This document shows positions 17,420-28,162 of a DNA stretch of 64,000 nt, piece after piece; within the stretch, counting starts at the first letter, position 1; the number at the start of each line of letters is the position of its first letter. Below the pieces are notes generated by a model. That model was not told where the DNA came from. It searched no databases and saw only the letters and a list, made by a program, of their open reading frames with translations. Both the position numbers and the translations under genes were made by a program. Origin of the DNA: Chryseobacterium luteum (GTDB lineage Bacteria > Bacteroidota > Bacteroidia > Flavobacteriales > Weeksellaceae); assembly GCF_000737785.1 (NCBI RefSeq), contig NZ_JPRO01000007.1, positions 278,513-342,512 of the forward strand. The letters run 5' to 3'.

Positions 17420-18290
17420 AAATATATTTTAGAATATCTAAATAATCTTTTTTCTTGGCCTTATTATTTGTCAAGATAAAGTAAAACAATTTGAGAGAAT
17501 TTGAAAAAAGCTCGATGTTCTTATACCTACTTTGACTTTTTCTATTAAACTGTTTTTTGAAATAGTAAAAATAGCTATCAAACTCAGTTTTCATTTTGAA
17601 AAAAGTACTTGAAGATGCTCCCTGTAAATGGATGATTTTTGCTTCCGGAACAGACATCATTTTTAAACCTTTCTTTTTTATTCTAAGTTGTAATTCTCCA
17701 TCTTCTACATACATAAAAAATGCGGGATCAAAACCATTTAGATTATTGAATAATTCTCTTTCAATAAAAAGATCCGCTCCAATTATTATGGAGACTTCTT
17801 TTGGTATACCTATAGAATTAAAGATTTCATTGTTCAATAAAAATGATAAATGAAGACGATAGGCTACTATTGAATATAAAGAGGGATAATACATAGAAAA
17901 AGAAAAATTAGGTTTCATATCTTCTGTAAATAAATTTCCTCCACAAGCACCTATTTCTTTCTTTACATCTTTTTCTTTATAATCAAATAACACTTTAATC
18001 GCATTATTAATGAGGATAGTATCACTATTTAAAAGAAATAAATACTTTCCTGTTGCATATGATGCTCCTAAATTATTTGCTTTTCCAAAACCTAAATTTT
18101 CTTTGCTGGATACAAAAAATACATCTGGGAAATTTTCTACCAACATTTTATGAGGACTATTTTCAGAATGATTGTCTACTACGATAATTTCGTATAGCAA
18201 GTTTTCTGTCTTAGAAATTATAGAAGCTATGCATTTTCTCAGCAGGTCTTCTGTATTATAATTGATAATAATAATTGATACTTCCATCAT
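17406..18290 (-). CDS. Glycosyltransferase family 2 (WbbL-like)
   Basis: The 294-residue inverting GT-A enzyme begins VSIIIINYNTEDLLRKCI and has IIVVDNHSEN, NSDTIL as the DXD-like motif, GADLFIERELF and FFMYVEDGELQLRIKKKG. This is the pattern of WbbL-type rhamnosyltransferases, although GDP/dTDP-sugar specificity cannot be read from it. The start could be either Met of the MM pair. Confidence 0.87.
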   Translation of the reverse strand: MMEVSIIIINYNTEDLLRKCIASIISKTENLLYEIIVVDNHSENSPHKMLVENFPDVFFVSSKENLGFGKANNLGASYATGKYLFLLNSDTILINNAIKVLFDYKEKDVKKEIGACGGNLFTEDMKPNFSFSMYYPSLYSIVAYRLHLSFLLNNEIFNSIGIPKEVSIIIGADLFIERELFNNLNGFDPAFFMYVEDGELQLRIKKKGLKMMSVPEAKIIHLQGASSSTFFKMKTEFDSYFYYFKKQFNRKSQSRYKNIELFSNSLKLFYFILTNNKAKKKDYLDILKYIYAKQ

Positions 18291-18294
18291 TTGT

Positions 18295-19329
18295 TTAAGG
18301 TTTAAAAATACCTATATAAAAAAAGTTTAAATAAAAATATGCGAAACTTATCACAATTACAATGATTCTACCTAACAATTTAGGCTTTAAAATGGAGAAA
18401 ACTATAGGAATGAAAAGAATATCCGCTGCTGCAAATAAATCTGACATTCGTCCTGCATAAACAGGATTAAAAGACAATAATGCAAGTGTACAAATACTAA
18501 AAACATACAATTTAAACAGTAATATACTGTACTTATTCACACGTTCCAATTTATCTAAATGGTAAAGTGCAAAGTATGCTATTGCAATTCTCATCAGTTG
18601 CCATGCATTAAAAATGTTTAATTCAGTACCATCTATGAAATCATAAGCACTTACTTTTTTTTGCATAAAAAGAGGGAGATAGTCTTGAACCATTGCTAGT
18701 GTTCCAGATGATACGCTAGACACTATATAAGATATAGGAATCAGAAATGCGTAAACTTTTTTATTAACTTTTGTAGGATTTATAAACCAAAATAAGAGCA
18801 CAAAAAAAGCGGAATAATGAAATAGAAACGCTACTAAAGCTAAAATTAAAAAGAGTTTCCAATTTCTATCGTGTAGAGGTTTCATACACAATAAAATTAA
18901 CCCGCAGGCTACTCCAGCCCTAATTTGGGTCATATCCTGTAGTAAAAACAAATATGAAAAATATACTAGTAGTGATAATAAAGGAAATTCACTATATTTT
19001 TTTATAGCATAAACTTTAGTACCTACTCCCAGAATAGCATATATGAGGAGAAAATAATTAAAATCAAGTTTTAAAAATTGTTTTACAAAAAATAAAATTA
19101 AATTAAATGATGGTTCTTTTGATTCTGTTTCATATTGATCTAAAAACATAAAATAATATAAACCATAATCCCTATCAAAAAATGGAGGTCTTAAAGCAGC
19201 AATTAGAATTAGACTTACAGCCACAAAAAAAATCAAAAAGTTTCTTACCGGGAATGTTTTATATTCCAGAATACTGAATAAAGAAATAAAACTTAGAAAA
19301 AAATAAGAAATTATAATTACTTCAGCCAT
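18295..19329 (-). CDS. EpsG/Wzy-like polysaccharide polymerase
   Basis: The 344-residue, very hydrophobic protein has about ten membrane segments. It has the EpsG-family features ALRPPFFDRDYGLYYFMF near residue 46, LLYAILGVGTKVYAIKKYSEF-like spacing and an LLQDMTQIRAGVACGLIL segment followed by FHYSAFFVLLFWF. It is the best candidate for the Wzy-type polymerase joining repeat units in the outer leaflet. It overlaps the flippase gene by 8 bases, as often seen for wzx/wzy pairs. Confidence 0.8.
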   Translation of the reverse strand: MAEVIIISYFFLSFISLFSILEYKTFPVRNFLIFFVAVSLILIAALRPPFFDRDYGLYYFMFLDQYETESKEPSFNLILFFVKQFLKLDFNYFLLIYAILGVGTKVYAIKKYSEFPLLSLLVYFSYLFLLQDMTQIRAGVACGLILLCMKPLHDRNWKLFLILALVAFLFHYSAFFVLLFWFINPTKVNKKVYAFLIPISYIVSSVSSGTLAMVQDYLPLFMQKKVSAYDFIDGTELNIFNAWQLMRIAIAYFALYHLDKLERVNKYSILLFKLYVFSICTLALLSFNPVYAGRMSDLFAAADILFIPIVFSILKPKLLGRIIVIVISFAYFYLNFFYIGIFKP

Positions 19330-20680
19330 TCTTATTTTTTTTTATTATTTTTAAATCTTTCAATACCTCATACGGCCATTTCCACCCTTGATAAACTAAT
19401 GTTACTATAAAAGGAATTAAAATCATTCCTAAAACGTTTTTTTCAAAAAAAATAAAATAGAGTAATAACCCTAGTACAATTGCCAGTCCCGAGAGCATGG
19501 AAGCTCTGAAAAAAGGGACGTAGTTTTTAGTTACAAGTATAGCTCCAGCCATAGATACATTTGTTTCTAATAATGAAGAAAATAAAAGCAATGCTATCAG
19601 TGAAGATAATATTAATTGAGTTTTACTATTTAAGATTTCTAAAATGCAAGGTCCCGTCACGATTATCATAAATCCACATGCGAAATAAGTAAAAAGAAGA
19701 AAAATAATGCCACGTTTATAAATTAACCTAATAAAATCGATATTATTTTTTACTCTAGAATCTACTATTTTAGGTATAAAAGTTAGTATGTATATACTAC
19801 CTAATCCGGAAACAACACTTACCAGCTGTACTGTTATACCGTAAGAAGCTATATCATTCAAAGTTAAATAAAACGATCCAATAATAAGAGAAGACTTAGT
19901 TACCATAAATCCGCCTAATGAAGTTAAACCCATTTTCACAGCATTAGGAAAAATAGAGTTAAGTATATCTTTTTGAGGACTTGCTTTACATACCTGCAAT
20001 TTTTTTGTTATTTCAGAATCGTAAAAACTGCGATAAGAAAAAAAACGTATTATCAAAACAGATAACAACTGAGCTGAAACAATAGCAATAAGCCCAAAAT
20101 TCATCCAGATTAAAATTGCTGCACATACCAGATAACAAATTTGTCCAATGACATTAATCTGTTTTAATCTTTTTATCAAACCTCTTCCTTCCAAGAGGGA
20201 ATCATAATAAAGGGTATATAAATTATAAGATGTTATAGCACATAAAATTGTCCAAGAAATATAAACTTCAGAATGAGATCCATTATATTTTTTAAGTAAT
20301 GTAAAAATATAAAATGTTCCTAGTGTAGATAATAAAATTAAGCATATAACAGCCAGTCTAGCATAAAACCAACGCATTGCAATGATTAGACCCTTTAATA
20401 AAGGATAACTAATTTCGTTTTCTGATAAATTACTTTCAAAACCATTTGATTGTAATTTTTTTACTCCGCTAAAAACATAGGTAACGTTTCTGGCAAAAGA
20501 TGGATTGAAACCAAAATCCAAAAGATAAGAAAATGCTGTAATAGAAATAAAGACGGTCCATATCCCTACAGTTTCTGCTGGCATTTTATTTAAAATAAGA
20601 GGTAGTAGCAAGGCAGAAGAAGCAATCTTAAAAAAGGTTGCTAAATAATTCCAAACAATATCACTTCTTCCGATATTCAT
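19322..20680 (-). CDS. Wzx-like oligosaccharide flippase
   Basis: The 452-residue protein has about 12-14 membrane segments with the polysaccharide-transporter pattern (SDIVWNYLATFFKIASSALLLP at the N-terminus, DFGFNPSFARNVTYVF). It should flip undecaprenyl-linked repeat units across the inner membrane. It shares one base with the fcl stop codon. The C-terminus is basic. Confidence 0.85.
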   Translation of the reverse strand: MNIGRSDIVWNYLATFFKIASSALLLPLILNKMPAETVGIWTVFISITAFSYLLDFGFNPSFARNVTYVFSGVKKLQSNGFESNLSENEISYPLLKGLIIAMRWFYARLAVICLILLSTLGTFYIFTLLKKYNGSHSEVYISWTILCAITSYNLYTLYYDSLLEGRGLIKRLKQINVIGQICYLVCAAILIWMNFGLIAIVSAQLLSVLIIRFFSYRSFYDSEITKKLQVCKASPQKDILNSIFPNAVKMGLTSLGGFMVTKSSLIIGSFYLTLNDIASYGITVQLVSVVSGLGSIYILTFIPKIVDSRVKNNIDFIRLIYKRGIIFLLFTYFACGFMIIVTGPCILEILNSKTQLILSSLIALLLFSSLLETNVSMAGAILVTKNYVPFFRASMLSGLAIVLGLLLYFIFFEKNVLGMILIPFIVTLVYQGWKWPYEVLKDLKIIKKNKNG

Positions 20681-21756
20681 TAAATCAAATTATTAATATA
20701 CCAATTGTAGATCTCTTTTATTCCATTTTCAATTTCAATGTTATGCTTCCATCCCAAAGAATTCAACTTTGAGACATCCACCAGTTTTCTCATTGTCCCG
20801 TCAGGTTTAGAAGAATCAAAAAGAATATTGCCTACAAAACCAACTTCTTTCGCTATTAAATCAGACAAATTTTGAATGGTAATATCTTTACCCGTACCAA
20901 TGTTAATATGAGTATTTCTAATTTCTCCTACACATTCTATAACATCATTAAAATTAATATTTTGCATTAAAAATACACATGCATCAGCCATATCCTCACT
21001 CCATAAAAACTCTCTCATAGGTTTACCGGTTCCCCATAGTTCAACTCTATCTTTATAAATCCCATATTTTGACAAAATACTTTCGATTTTCTCATTGTTA
21101 TCAGAACCTGAAATCTCCTCAACTGGTCTTTTATTTAAATCTTTATGAACACTCTCCCAATCATCATTCATTAATGAATGTGCAAGATGAATTTTTCGAA
21201 TCATAGCTGGCAAAACATGACTTTTCTCCAAATCAAAATTATCATTAGGACCATAAAGATTTGTAGGCATTACGGAAATAAAATTTGTTCCATACTGAAT
21301 ATTAAAGCTTTCACAAAGCTTAATACCCGCTATCTTTGCAATAGCATAAGGCTCATTAGTATACTCTAATATATCTGTGAGAAGCTCATTTTCACTGATA
21401 GGCTGATGGGCATTTTTGGGATAAATGCATGTACTTCCTAAGAAAAGAAGTTTTTTAATATCGTGCTTATAAGATTGATAGATTATATTTTGTTGAATTT
21501 GTAAATTTCTGTATATAAAATCGGCTCTATATTTATTATTAGCCATAATACCCCCAACATAAGCAGCAGCTAAGAAAACATATTCTGGTTTTTCTTCTTC
21601 AAAAAAAGCGGCTGTTGCTGCACCATCCATTAAATCAAGCTCGTTAGAAGTTTTCCCAACCAAATTTGAATAGCCAGTTTTAGAAAGTTTTTTCCAAATT
21701 GCTGAGCCAACCAAGCCTTTATGCCCTGCAATATATATTTTACTATTCTTTTCCAT
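20680..21756 (-). CDS. fcl: GDP-L-fucose synthase
   Basis: The 358-residue SDR has IAGHKGLVGSAIW, LGSTCIYPKNAHQP and the Tyr-Lys pair in YAIAKIAGIKLCESF. WGTGKPMREFLWSEDMADA near residue 240 is diagnostic. It converts GDP-4-keto-6-deoxy-mannose to GDP-L-fucose by epimerisation and NADPH reduction. It is longer than the E. coli enzyme because of an insertion around residues 185-225, a form I associate with Bacteroidota homologues. It follows gmd by one base. Confidence 0.95.
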   Translation of the reverse strand: MEKNSKIYIAGHKGLVGSAIWKKLSKTGYSNLVGKTSNELDLMDGAATAAFFEEEKPEYVFLAAAYVGGIMANNKYRADFIYRNLQIQQNIIYQSYKHDIKKLLFLGSTCIYPKNAHQPISENELLTDILEYTNEPYAIAKIAGIKLCESFNIQYGTNFISVMPTNLYGPNDNFDLEKSHVLPAMIRKIHLAHSLMNDDWESVHKDLNKRPVEEISGSDNNEKIESILSKYGIYKDRVELWGTGKPMREFLWSEDMADACVFLMQNINFNDVIECVGEIRNTHINIGTGKDITIQNLSDLIAKEVGFVGNILFDSSKPDGTMRKLVDVSKLNSLGWKHNIEIENGIKEIYNWYINNLI

Positions 21757-21757
21757 A

Positions 21758-22822
21758 TTATCTTAACCCCTTTTTTACATATTCTAAATCATGTTTCACC
21801 ATGATTTCTATAAGTTCATCAAATGATGTGCTTGTCGGATTCCATCCCAATATTGTTTTGGCTTTAGTAGGATCTCCCAAAAGTTGTTCAACTTCTGCAG
21901 GTCTGAAATATTTAGGATCTACTTCAACTAGAACTTTTCCTGAAGCATTATCTATACCTTTTTCATCAACTCCTGTCCCTTCCCAGCGTATTTCAATGTT
22001 TGCAACTTTAAAAGCTTTTGTGATAAATTCGCGTACTGTATGCATTTCCCCCGTTGCGATAACAAAATCTTCGGGTTTGTCATGCTGTAGCATGAGCCAC
22101 ATACATTCTACATAATCTTTAGCATAGCCCCAATCTCTTAGAGAGTCAAGATTTCCCATATAAAGCTTTTTCTGCAAGTCATGTACAATTCTAGCTACAG
22201 CAAGTGTTACTTTTCTTGTAACAAAATTTTCTCCTCTTCTTTCGCTTTCATGGTTAAAAAGGATTCCATTTACCGCAAACATACCATAGGACTCTCTATA
22301 GTTTTTTGTAATCCAAAAACCATATTGTTTAGCAACTCCATATGGACTTCTGGGGTAGAAAGGTGTGGTTTCTTTTTGGGGGACTTCTTGAACTAAACCA
22401 AATAATTCAGATGTAGAAGCTTGATATATTTTAGTTTTTTTTTCCATTCCTAAAATCCTTATAGCTTCTAAAAGCCTCAATGTTCCTACAGCATCTGTTT
22501 CAGCAGTATATTCTGGTACATCAAAACTAACTTTGACGTGGCTCTGAGCCGCCAAATTATAAATTTCGTCAGGTTGGGTAAGCTGTATAACTCTCATTAA
22601 TGAGCTAGAATCTGTCATATCTCCATAATGCAAATTAATAGATCTGGATTGATGCATATCCTTTACCCATTCATCAAAATACAGATGTTCTATTCGATCA
22701 GTGTTAAAAGATGATGAACGACGTATAATGCCATGAACTTCATACCCTTTTTCAATCAAAAATTCAGCTAAAAAAGATCCGTCTTGTCCAGTAATTCCGG
22801 TGATTAACGCTATTTTCCCCAT
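21758..22822 (-). CDS. gmd: GDP-mannose 4,6-dehydratase
   Basis: The 354-residue SDR has [45 protein letters not shown] and [15 protein letters not shown] (Tyr-Lys pair), with [16 protein letters not shown] as the GDP-mannose segment. It makes GDP-4-keto-6-deoxy-D-mannose, the substrate of the neighbouring fcl product. It is the second step of the GDP-fucose branch, after ManC. Confidence 0.97.
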   Translation of the reverse strand: MGKIALITGITGQDGSFLAEFLIEKGYEVHGIIRRSSSFNTDRIEHLYFDEWVKDMHQSRSINLHYGDMTDSSSLMRVIQLTQPDEIYNLAAQSHVKVSFDVPEYTAETDAVGTLRLLEAIRILGMEKKTKIYQASTSELFGLVQEVPQKETTPFYPRSPYGVAKQYGFWITKNYRESYGMFAVNGILFNHESERRGENFVTRKVTLAVARIVHDLQKKLYMGNLDSLRDWGYAKDYVECMWLMLQHDKPEDFVIATGEMHTVREFITKAFKVANIEIRWEGTGVDEKGIDNASGKVLVEVDPKYFRPAEVEQLLGDPTKAKTILGWNPTSTSFDELIEIMVKHDLEYVKKGLR

Positions 22823-22884
22823 ATGTGTGTTCTAAATTATATTTAATTTATTTTAAGCTTGTTTAGTTTAGATAACCTTTAGAG

Positions 22885-23883
22885 CTACGTTAAGCTCGGT
22901 TTTTTTTTCTCAAGATTTTCATATATATATTTAACATCTTGAGAGTTTTCTTTATTTAAGACCAGTATAGCATCTGGAGTATCAACAATTATGGAATTAT
23001 CAAAGCCAATGAATTGAACAAATTTTTTTTCATCTCCTATATACATATTCCCATACTCATCTACTGGATGTCCATTCTTTACTAGATAATCATATAAAGA
23101 ATCAAAAGTTCCCAAATCAGACCAAAAAAAATCAGATTTTACCATTTTTATTTTCTTACTTTTCTCCATCACAGCATAATCTATGCTTCTTGATGGTATA
23201 ACATCCATTAACTCCGCAGATATCGAAGTACTATCAACCCTATTGTTCCAGGCATTTTTTGCCGTATCTAATATTTCAGGAGCATGAAAGAGCAGTTCAT
23301 CAAGCATTGTTTGGGCTTTAAAACAAAACATCCCACTATTCCACATAAAATTTCCGCTTTTAACAAATTCTATAGCAGTCTCTCTATTTGGTTTTTCTCG
23401 AAATCTTAAAACATCATTACCTCTGTATTCGATATACCCGTATCCAGTTTCAGGCTTAATAGGCTTAATCCCAAATGTTGCAATGTATCCTTGCTTAGCT
23501 AATAAAATAGCCTCTTGAACAGCATTTTCATAAGATGGATCACAATCAATTATATGATCTGAAGGTGTTACCAACAAAATATCTTCCAGATTAGCAGCAA
23601 GACAAGCTAAAGCAACAGCAGCAGCAGTATTACGAGGAATAGGTTCTATAATTGATTGCACAGGTATATTTATATCTCTAAGCCATTCTTCTCCAATTTT
23701 AAAATGATCCGAATTTGATATAATTATTAAGCTATCAACAAAACTTTTGTTTCTATTAATTGTTAAACTAAACAAAGAATCACCTTGAAATATCTTAAGA
23801 TATTGTTTAGGATTTCGTTTCCGCGAAAGCGGCCAAAGTCTTGAACCTATTCCACCACTTAAAATAACATTTATTATAGACAT
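22885..23883 (-). CDS. manC: Mannose-1-phosphate guanylyltransferase
   Basis: The 332-residue protein is the pyrophosphorylase domain only, with the nucleotide-binding LSGGIGSRLWPLSRKRNPKQ loop at the N-terminus, PSDHII near residue 105, GYGYIEYRG, FREKPN and GTFDSLYDYL. It makes GDP-mannose from mannose-1-phosphate and GTP. The isomerase domain of bifunctional ManC proteins is absent, so mannose-6-phosphate must come from elsewhere. The gene starts 2 bases downstream of the Wzc-like gene and lies upstream of gmd. Confidence 0.93.
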   Translation of the reverse strand: MSIINVILSGGIGSRLWPLSRKRNPKQYLKIFQGDSLFSLTINRNKSFVDSLIIISNSDHFKIGEEWLRDINIPVQSIIEPIPRNTAAAVALACLAANLEDILLVTPSDHIIDCDPSYENAVQEAILLAKQGYIATFGIKPIKPETGYGYIEYRGNDVLRFREKPNRETAIEFVKSGNFMWNSGMFCFKAQTMLDELLFHAPEILDTAKNAWNNRVDSTSISAELMDVIPSRSIDYAVMEKSKKIKMVKSDFFWSDLGTFDSLYDYLVKNGHPVDEYGNMYIGDEKKFVQFIGFDNSIIVDTPDAILVLNKENSQDVKYIYENLEKKKPSLT

Positions 23884-23885
23884 TT

Positions 23886-26243
23886 TTACTTATTAAATAT
23901 TTTCTGCCACCATTTCATTTCTTCAGCATTATATCCATATCCATACTTATTACCGTAGCCTAAAAAGTCTTTACTTACATCATTCAATACAAACGCAGCA
24001 TTCTTTATTTTTTCTGAATCAATACTGTTATTTGCAAATTCCATTAGTGCTTTCTCTGTATAACCAGATCTTGATACATATAACGTAACATCAGCCATTT
24101 CAGCGATCAGAAAAGAATCAGTAACTAACATTAAAGGTGCTGTATCTAATATTATATAATCATATTTATCTTGTAATTCACTAATTAGTTCTTCATATCT
24201 ACCATTCGTAAGAAGCTCTGTAGGATTAGGAGGTATACTTCCAGAATAAATGACATCAAGATAAGGGTTAAATGTTGATAGGTGAACAATCTGACTAATT
24301 TCCATATTACTATCATACAAATATTCAGTAAGTCCTAATAATCCTTTCCTTGCTGCATTATATCTCTGAAGTTGAGGATTTCTAATATCAGAGCCAATTA
24401 TAAGTACCTTCTTACTTGGTGTTGCAAGGGTAAGTGCTAAATTAACAGAAATAAATGTTTTTCCTTCACCTTTTACAGTAGATGTAATAAAAACTATTTT
24501 TGCCCCTTCCTTTTTTGGAAGCATAAAATTCATATTTGTAATTAGAATCCTAAATGCTTCAGCTAAAGGTGAAAGATCATTAAGTTTTATCAGTTCATCC
24601 TGCCCTTTATTTAGGCTAGGAATTTCACCTATTACGGCCTTACCATGAGATAGGAATTCTAAATCATGCTTTGATTTCACCTTGTTATTTAGCAACTCTC
24701 TTACATAAATCAAACCAAAAGGTATCAATAATCCAATAAGTAATGCCCCTCCTAGGTAAACATTTTTTTTGGGAGCAACGGGTCTGGAAGAAGCATATGC
24801 ATAATCTACAATTCTAGCTTTATCTGCAGTAACAGCTAAAGAAATCGCTGTTTCTTCTCTTTTTTCTAATAACAAAAGATAAAGATTCTCTTTTATCTGC
24901 TGTTGTCTTTCAATACTTCTAAATTTCTTTTCTTGGGATGGGATTTTTGTAATTTTCGAGTTAATTTTATTTTGTTCATCTTCATATTGGTTCTTTGCTA
25001 ATTGAAGTCCGGTTCTATTTTTAATTAAGCTTTCCATGACCGAACCTTTTAAAGCTAATATCTGCTTATTCAGATCTATAATTAGTGGATTTTGGGGTGT
25101 TGCATTTTCAAGTAACCTGTTACGTTCTAAAACTAATTGATTATAAGCGGTTATATTTGCAGTAGCATTATTATTATTTAAACCAATGTTAGAAGGTAAT
25201 ACTTGAGAAGTACTTTGCCTTCCCATAAAATCAACTAAATTATTTGTCAATTCAAGTTGAGATTCCAAATCAATTTGTTTTGCCCTAGCCTCAGCTGAAG
25301 TTTCAAGATTAATTTTCACTTCAGTGGCTATGTCAGTAATATTATTAGCAGCCTTAAAATTTTCTTTTTCATTTTCTACTTGCCCAAGTTCATTTGATAT
25401 TATATTAATTCTCTCATCAATAAAATCTTTCGTTTTCTTTGATTCTGAATTTTTATCATAAATGGCTTCATTATTATATGCAATCACTAGGTTATTAACA
25501 ATATCTTTCGCTTTATCTATATTAGAATAGTCTAAAGATAACCCAATGACAGTAGCATCTTTATTTAATAAACTTACATTTAGCATCTTCTGTAAACCAT
25601 CTACACAACTTTCAACGGTGGAATAAGTAAAGTATAATTCTCCTATTTCCTCTGCTTTTATTTTATTAAAGTTTGGATTTTTTAAAATCATCAAATTTGC
25701 ATAAGGCAGACTAATAGTTTTATTAAACTGGGTTTTAATTTCAGGTAATTCTTTACTACTCAAAATTACATTTTGTCCTGAAATCTTGATAGAAATGGGC
25801 TCTTTAGGTCCTTGCTTATAAAGTTTTTCGTTAATGACCTGAATGATTACTGGGGATGTATCTTTATAAAGTTCTTTTGATCTAAAATTATGCTTCGAAT
25901 ATATTGATGTGTGTAGTCTCAATTTAATGACCACTTGCTCCATTAATTTCTTAGATTTAAAGATCTCTATCTCGTTTTCAATACTATTTGTTCCCATACC
26001 CCCAAGGCCTGATAAATCTTGTAAAACGCCGAAGTCACCTGCTACTGAGGGTACTTTTTTAGCATCTTTTATAAGTACAGATGACTTAATATTATATATT
26101 GGAGTTGCTAACTTTAAATAGAAATAAGCTATAATTAAAGATATTATAGGAATAATTATAAACCAAAACCAACTTTTCAAATAAGGTTTTGTTATTTCTT
26201 GAATATTTATTTCTTTTGATTCCTCTGCAGTTGGATTATCCAT
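23886..26243 (-). CDS. Wzc-like polysaccharide biosynthesis tyrosine autokinase
   Basis: The 785-residue inner-membrane protein has a Wzz-like periplasmic part between two membrane helices (about 24-44 and 495-513), coiled coils at 270-330 and 360-460, and a GNVR-like region. A BY-kinase domain follows, with Walker [12 protein letters not shown] (about 588-598), Walker A' ([10 protein letters not shown]) and Walker B ILDTAP. The C-terminus is Tyr-rich (YGNKYGYGY), the usual autophosphorylation cluster. It regulates chain length and export with the Wza-like protein. No Wzb phosphatase lies in the locus. Confidence 0.93.
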   Translation of the reverse strand: MDNPTAEESKEINIQEITKPYLKSWFWFIIIPIISLIIAYFYLKLATPIYNIKSSVLIKDAKKVPSVAGDFGVLQDLSGLGGMGTNSIENEIEIFKSKKLMEQVVIKLRLHTSIYSKHNFRSKELYKDTSPVIIQVINEKLYKQGPKEPISIKISGQNVILSSKELPEIKTQFNKTISLPYANLMILKNPNFNKIKAEEIGELYFTYSTVESCVDGLQKMLNVSLLNKDATVIGLSLDYSNIDKAKDIVNNLVIAYNNEAIYDKNSESKKTKDFIDERINIISNELGQVENEKENFKAANNITDIATEVKINLETSAEARAKQIDLESQLELTNNLVDFMGRQSTSQVLPSNIGLNNNNATANITAYNQLVLERNRLLENATPQNPLIIDLNKQILALKGSVMESLIKNRTGLQLAKNQYEDEQNKINSKITKIPSQEKKFRSIERQQQIKENLYLLLLEKREETAISLAVTADKARIVDYAYASSRPVAPKKNVYLGGALLIGLLIPFGLIYVRELLNNKVKSKHDLEFLSHGKAVIGEIPSLNKGQDELIKLNDLSPLAEAFRILITNMNFMLPKKEGAKIVFITSTVKGEGKTFISVNLALTLATPSKKVLIIGSDIRNPQLQRYNAARKGLLGLTEYLYDSNMEISQIVHLSTFNPYLDVIYSGSIPPNPTELLTNGRYEELISELQDKYDYIILDTAPLMLVTDSFLIAEMADVTLYVSRSGYTEKALMEFANNSIDSEKIKNAAFVLNDVSKDFLGYGNKYGYGYNAEEMKWWQKIFNK

Positions 26244-26312
26244 TATCTAAATTTAAAATTGTGTTTTCACCTTTACTAAGTAAAATACGTTTTTGTATTT
26301 TCTATATTATTC

Positions 26313-27272
26313 TTATAATCTTGCATCAATTAGATTTCTATCTATACAGGTTTTTGTATCATAGATAACAGCATTTTCTTTTTTAATATTTCCAAAATTA
26401 AGTTTTAAAAATTGATGGTGAGAAACTGCAATGATAATAGAATCATATTTCCTATCTTCAGATAGTTTATTTAAAATAGCTATTCCATATTCATTTTCTA
26501 CTTCTGCTTTGTCCACCCAAGGATCAAAAATATCAACATCAATCCCTATTCTGTTAAATATTAATGTAAGTTCATTGGCAACAGAAATATTAACATCTCT
26601 TTGTGCATTTTCAATAGCTTTAGAGGCTTCTGTTACTTTAATACTTGGGGCTTTTTGGGTTCCAGCAGTAATTATTTTTCTATATAAGTTATCTATTTCT
26701 TCTACAATTTCTTTAGTGGAGCCAGAAGTTACTTTCTTTACACTTGTAAGGGTATTTACTTTATCTCCTTGATTTATTCTTTCAGGAGAATACCCAATAT
26801 AAAAACTCTCATTATATTTTAACCCTGGATATTTTTCCAGTATAGGAATACATTCTTCTTCGGTACATCCAGGAAAAACTGTAGATTCATAAATAATAAT
26901 ATCTCCTTCTTTAATAATTCCGGATAACATTTTAGAAGCAAAAATAAGAGGACCTAAATCAGGTGTATTATATTTATTAATTGATATAGGCACAGTTACT
27001 ATAAATACATTAGACTGTGAAATTTCTTCTAGCTCATTTGTGGCTTTATAGCCTAATTTTCCTCCTGTCTTAATATATTTTTTTAAGAGGTTATTAAGCT
27101 TCTCAGTGTCAGCTTCAAGTGTTATATCATGACCTCTATTCAACTGGTTAATTCTATTTCTATTAATATCAAATCCTAAAACTGGATAGTGTGTAGCAAA
27201 TTCTAACGATAGTGGTAAACCTACATATCCTTGTCCAATAACCACTATTCTATATGATTTGTTTTCATCCAT
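26313..27272 (-). pseudogene. Nucleotide-sugar dehydrogenase with in-frame loss of the central domain
   Basis: The ORF is open and 319 residues long, against about 420-430 expected for the WecC/TviB-like UDP-HexNAc dehydrogenases it matches. The N-terminal Rossmann domain is intact (VVIGQGYVGLPLSLEF, ESTVFPGCTEEECIP, EASKAIENAQRDVN). At residues 241-246 (RIGIDV) it jumps to the C-terminal domain (VDIFDPWVDKAEVENEYGI). About 105-110 residues are missing, including the rest of the central domain and the GGHCIGVDP motif with the catalytic Cys. It is very unlikely to oxidise a sugar. The genes on both sides are intact. Confidence 0.85.
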
Positions 27273-27305
27273 TATAGTATTTTATAAAGTCTTCTCTATG
27301 TGGAG

Positions 27306-28124
27306 CTATTTTTTAATTAAACCAACCACAACTGCCACTGCAGTAATTGCAATTGAAAATGCAGTCAGGTAGAGCCCGGTATTAGGATTTTGTTTAGAAG
27401 TTAAATCTTTTGTATTATTAGCTGCTACAATTATTGCATCTCCTTGCTTTAAGTTATAATATGGAGAATTAATTAAATTTGCATCTTGAAGATTAATTTT
27501 TCCATGGGTTACTACTCCATTTTCAGTTCTTATGACTAAAACATCTTCTCTTTTTCCATACATAGTAAGATCTCCTGCAAGACCAAGTGCATTTAAAATA
27601 GTAGCCTGCCCATTGGATATTGTATAATCTCCTTGTTTATTTACCTCCCCTAATATAGTTACCTTAAAGTTTGCAAGCCTGATATTTATAGTGGGGCTAA
27701 TAACATACTGAGACATTTTATCTCTTAATTCTTCTTTAAGACCAATTAAGTTTTTATTAGTAGTATTAATTTTCCCTAACACAGGGAAATCTATATTTCC
27801 TTCCGCATCAACTATATATGTTGGACCCGAAATACTTGTAACACCCTGATTTGGTGTATTTCCTCCTGCATATGCATTTGTTTGAATTATTTCTGAAGAA
27901 GAGTAGTTTTGGTTAAAAGGTTTTACAACATCCATGTCTTTTGCTGTTACCAAAATAACTAGCTGATCTCCCACTTGTATAGTAGAGCTAGAATTTCTGG
28001 CAGATGATTCTATAGCCACTTGCCCTATATTCTGCATATAATTCAGATCATTTTTCGCATTAGGATTTGTTTTACATGAAACTAACCAAAATGCCATTAA
28101 TATAACCAGTATTTTACTCTTCAT
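27306..28124 (-). CDS. Wza-like polysaccharide export lipoprotein
   Basis: The 272-residue protein has a lipoprotein signal (FWLVSC, Cys17), then a Poly_export (PES) domain (STIQVGDQLVILVTAKDMDVV; YIVDAEGNIDFPVLGKI). An SLBB domain follows (KVTILGEVNKQGDYTI...LNALGLAGDL), with a hydrophobic C-terminal segment (AFSIAITAVAVVVGL). It is the outer-membrane channel partner of the Wzc-like protein. The C-terminal membrane helix is usual for Bacteroidota versions. Confidence 0.92.
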   Translation of the reverse strand: MKSKILVILMAFWLVSCKTNPNAKNDLNYMQNIGQVAIESSARNSSSTIQVGDQLVILVTAKDMDVVKPFNQNYSSSEIIQTNAYAGGNTPNQGVTSISGPTYIVDAEGNIDFPVLGKINTTNKNLIGLKEELRDKMSQYVISPTINIRLANFKVTILGEVNKQGDYTISNGQATILNALGLAGDLTMYGKREDVLVIRTENGVVTHGKINLQDANLINSPYYNLKQGDAIIVAANNTKDLTSKQNPNTGLYLTAFSIAITAVAVVVGLIKK

Positions 28125-28162
28125 ATTTTAAAATTGTACAAATATATACATTTATATTTTTT

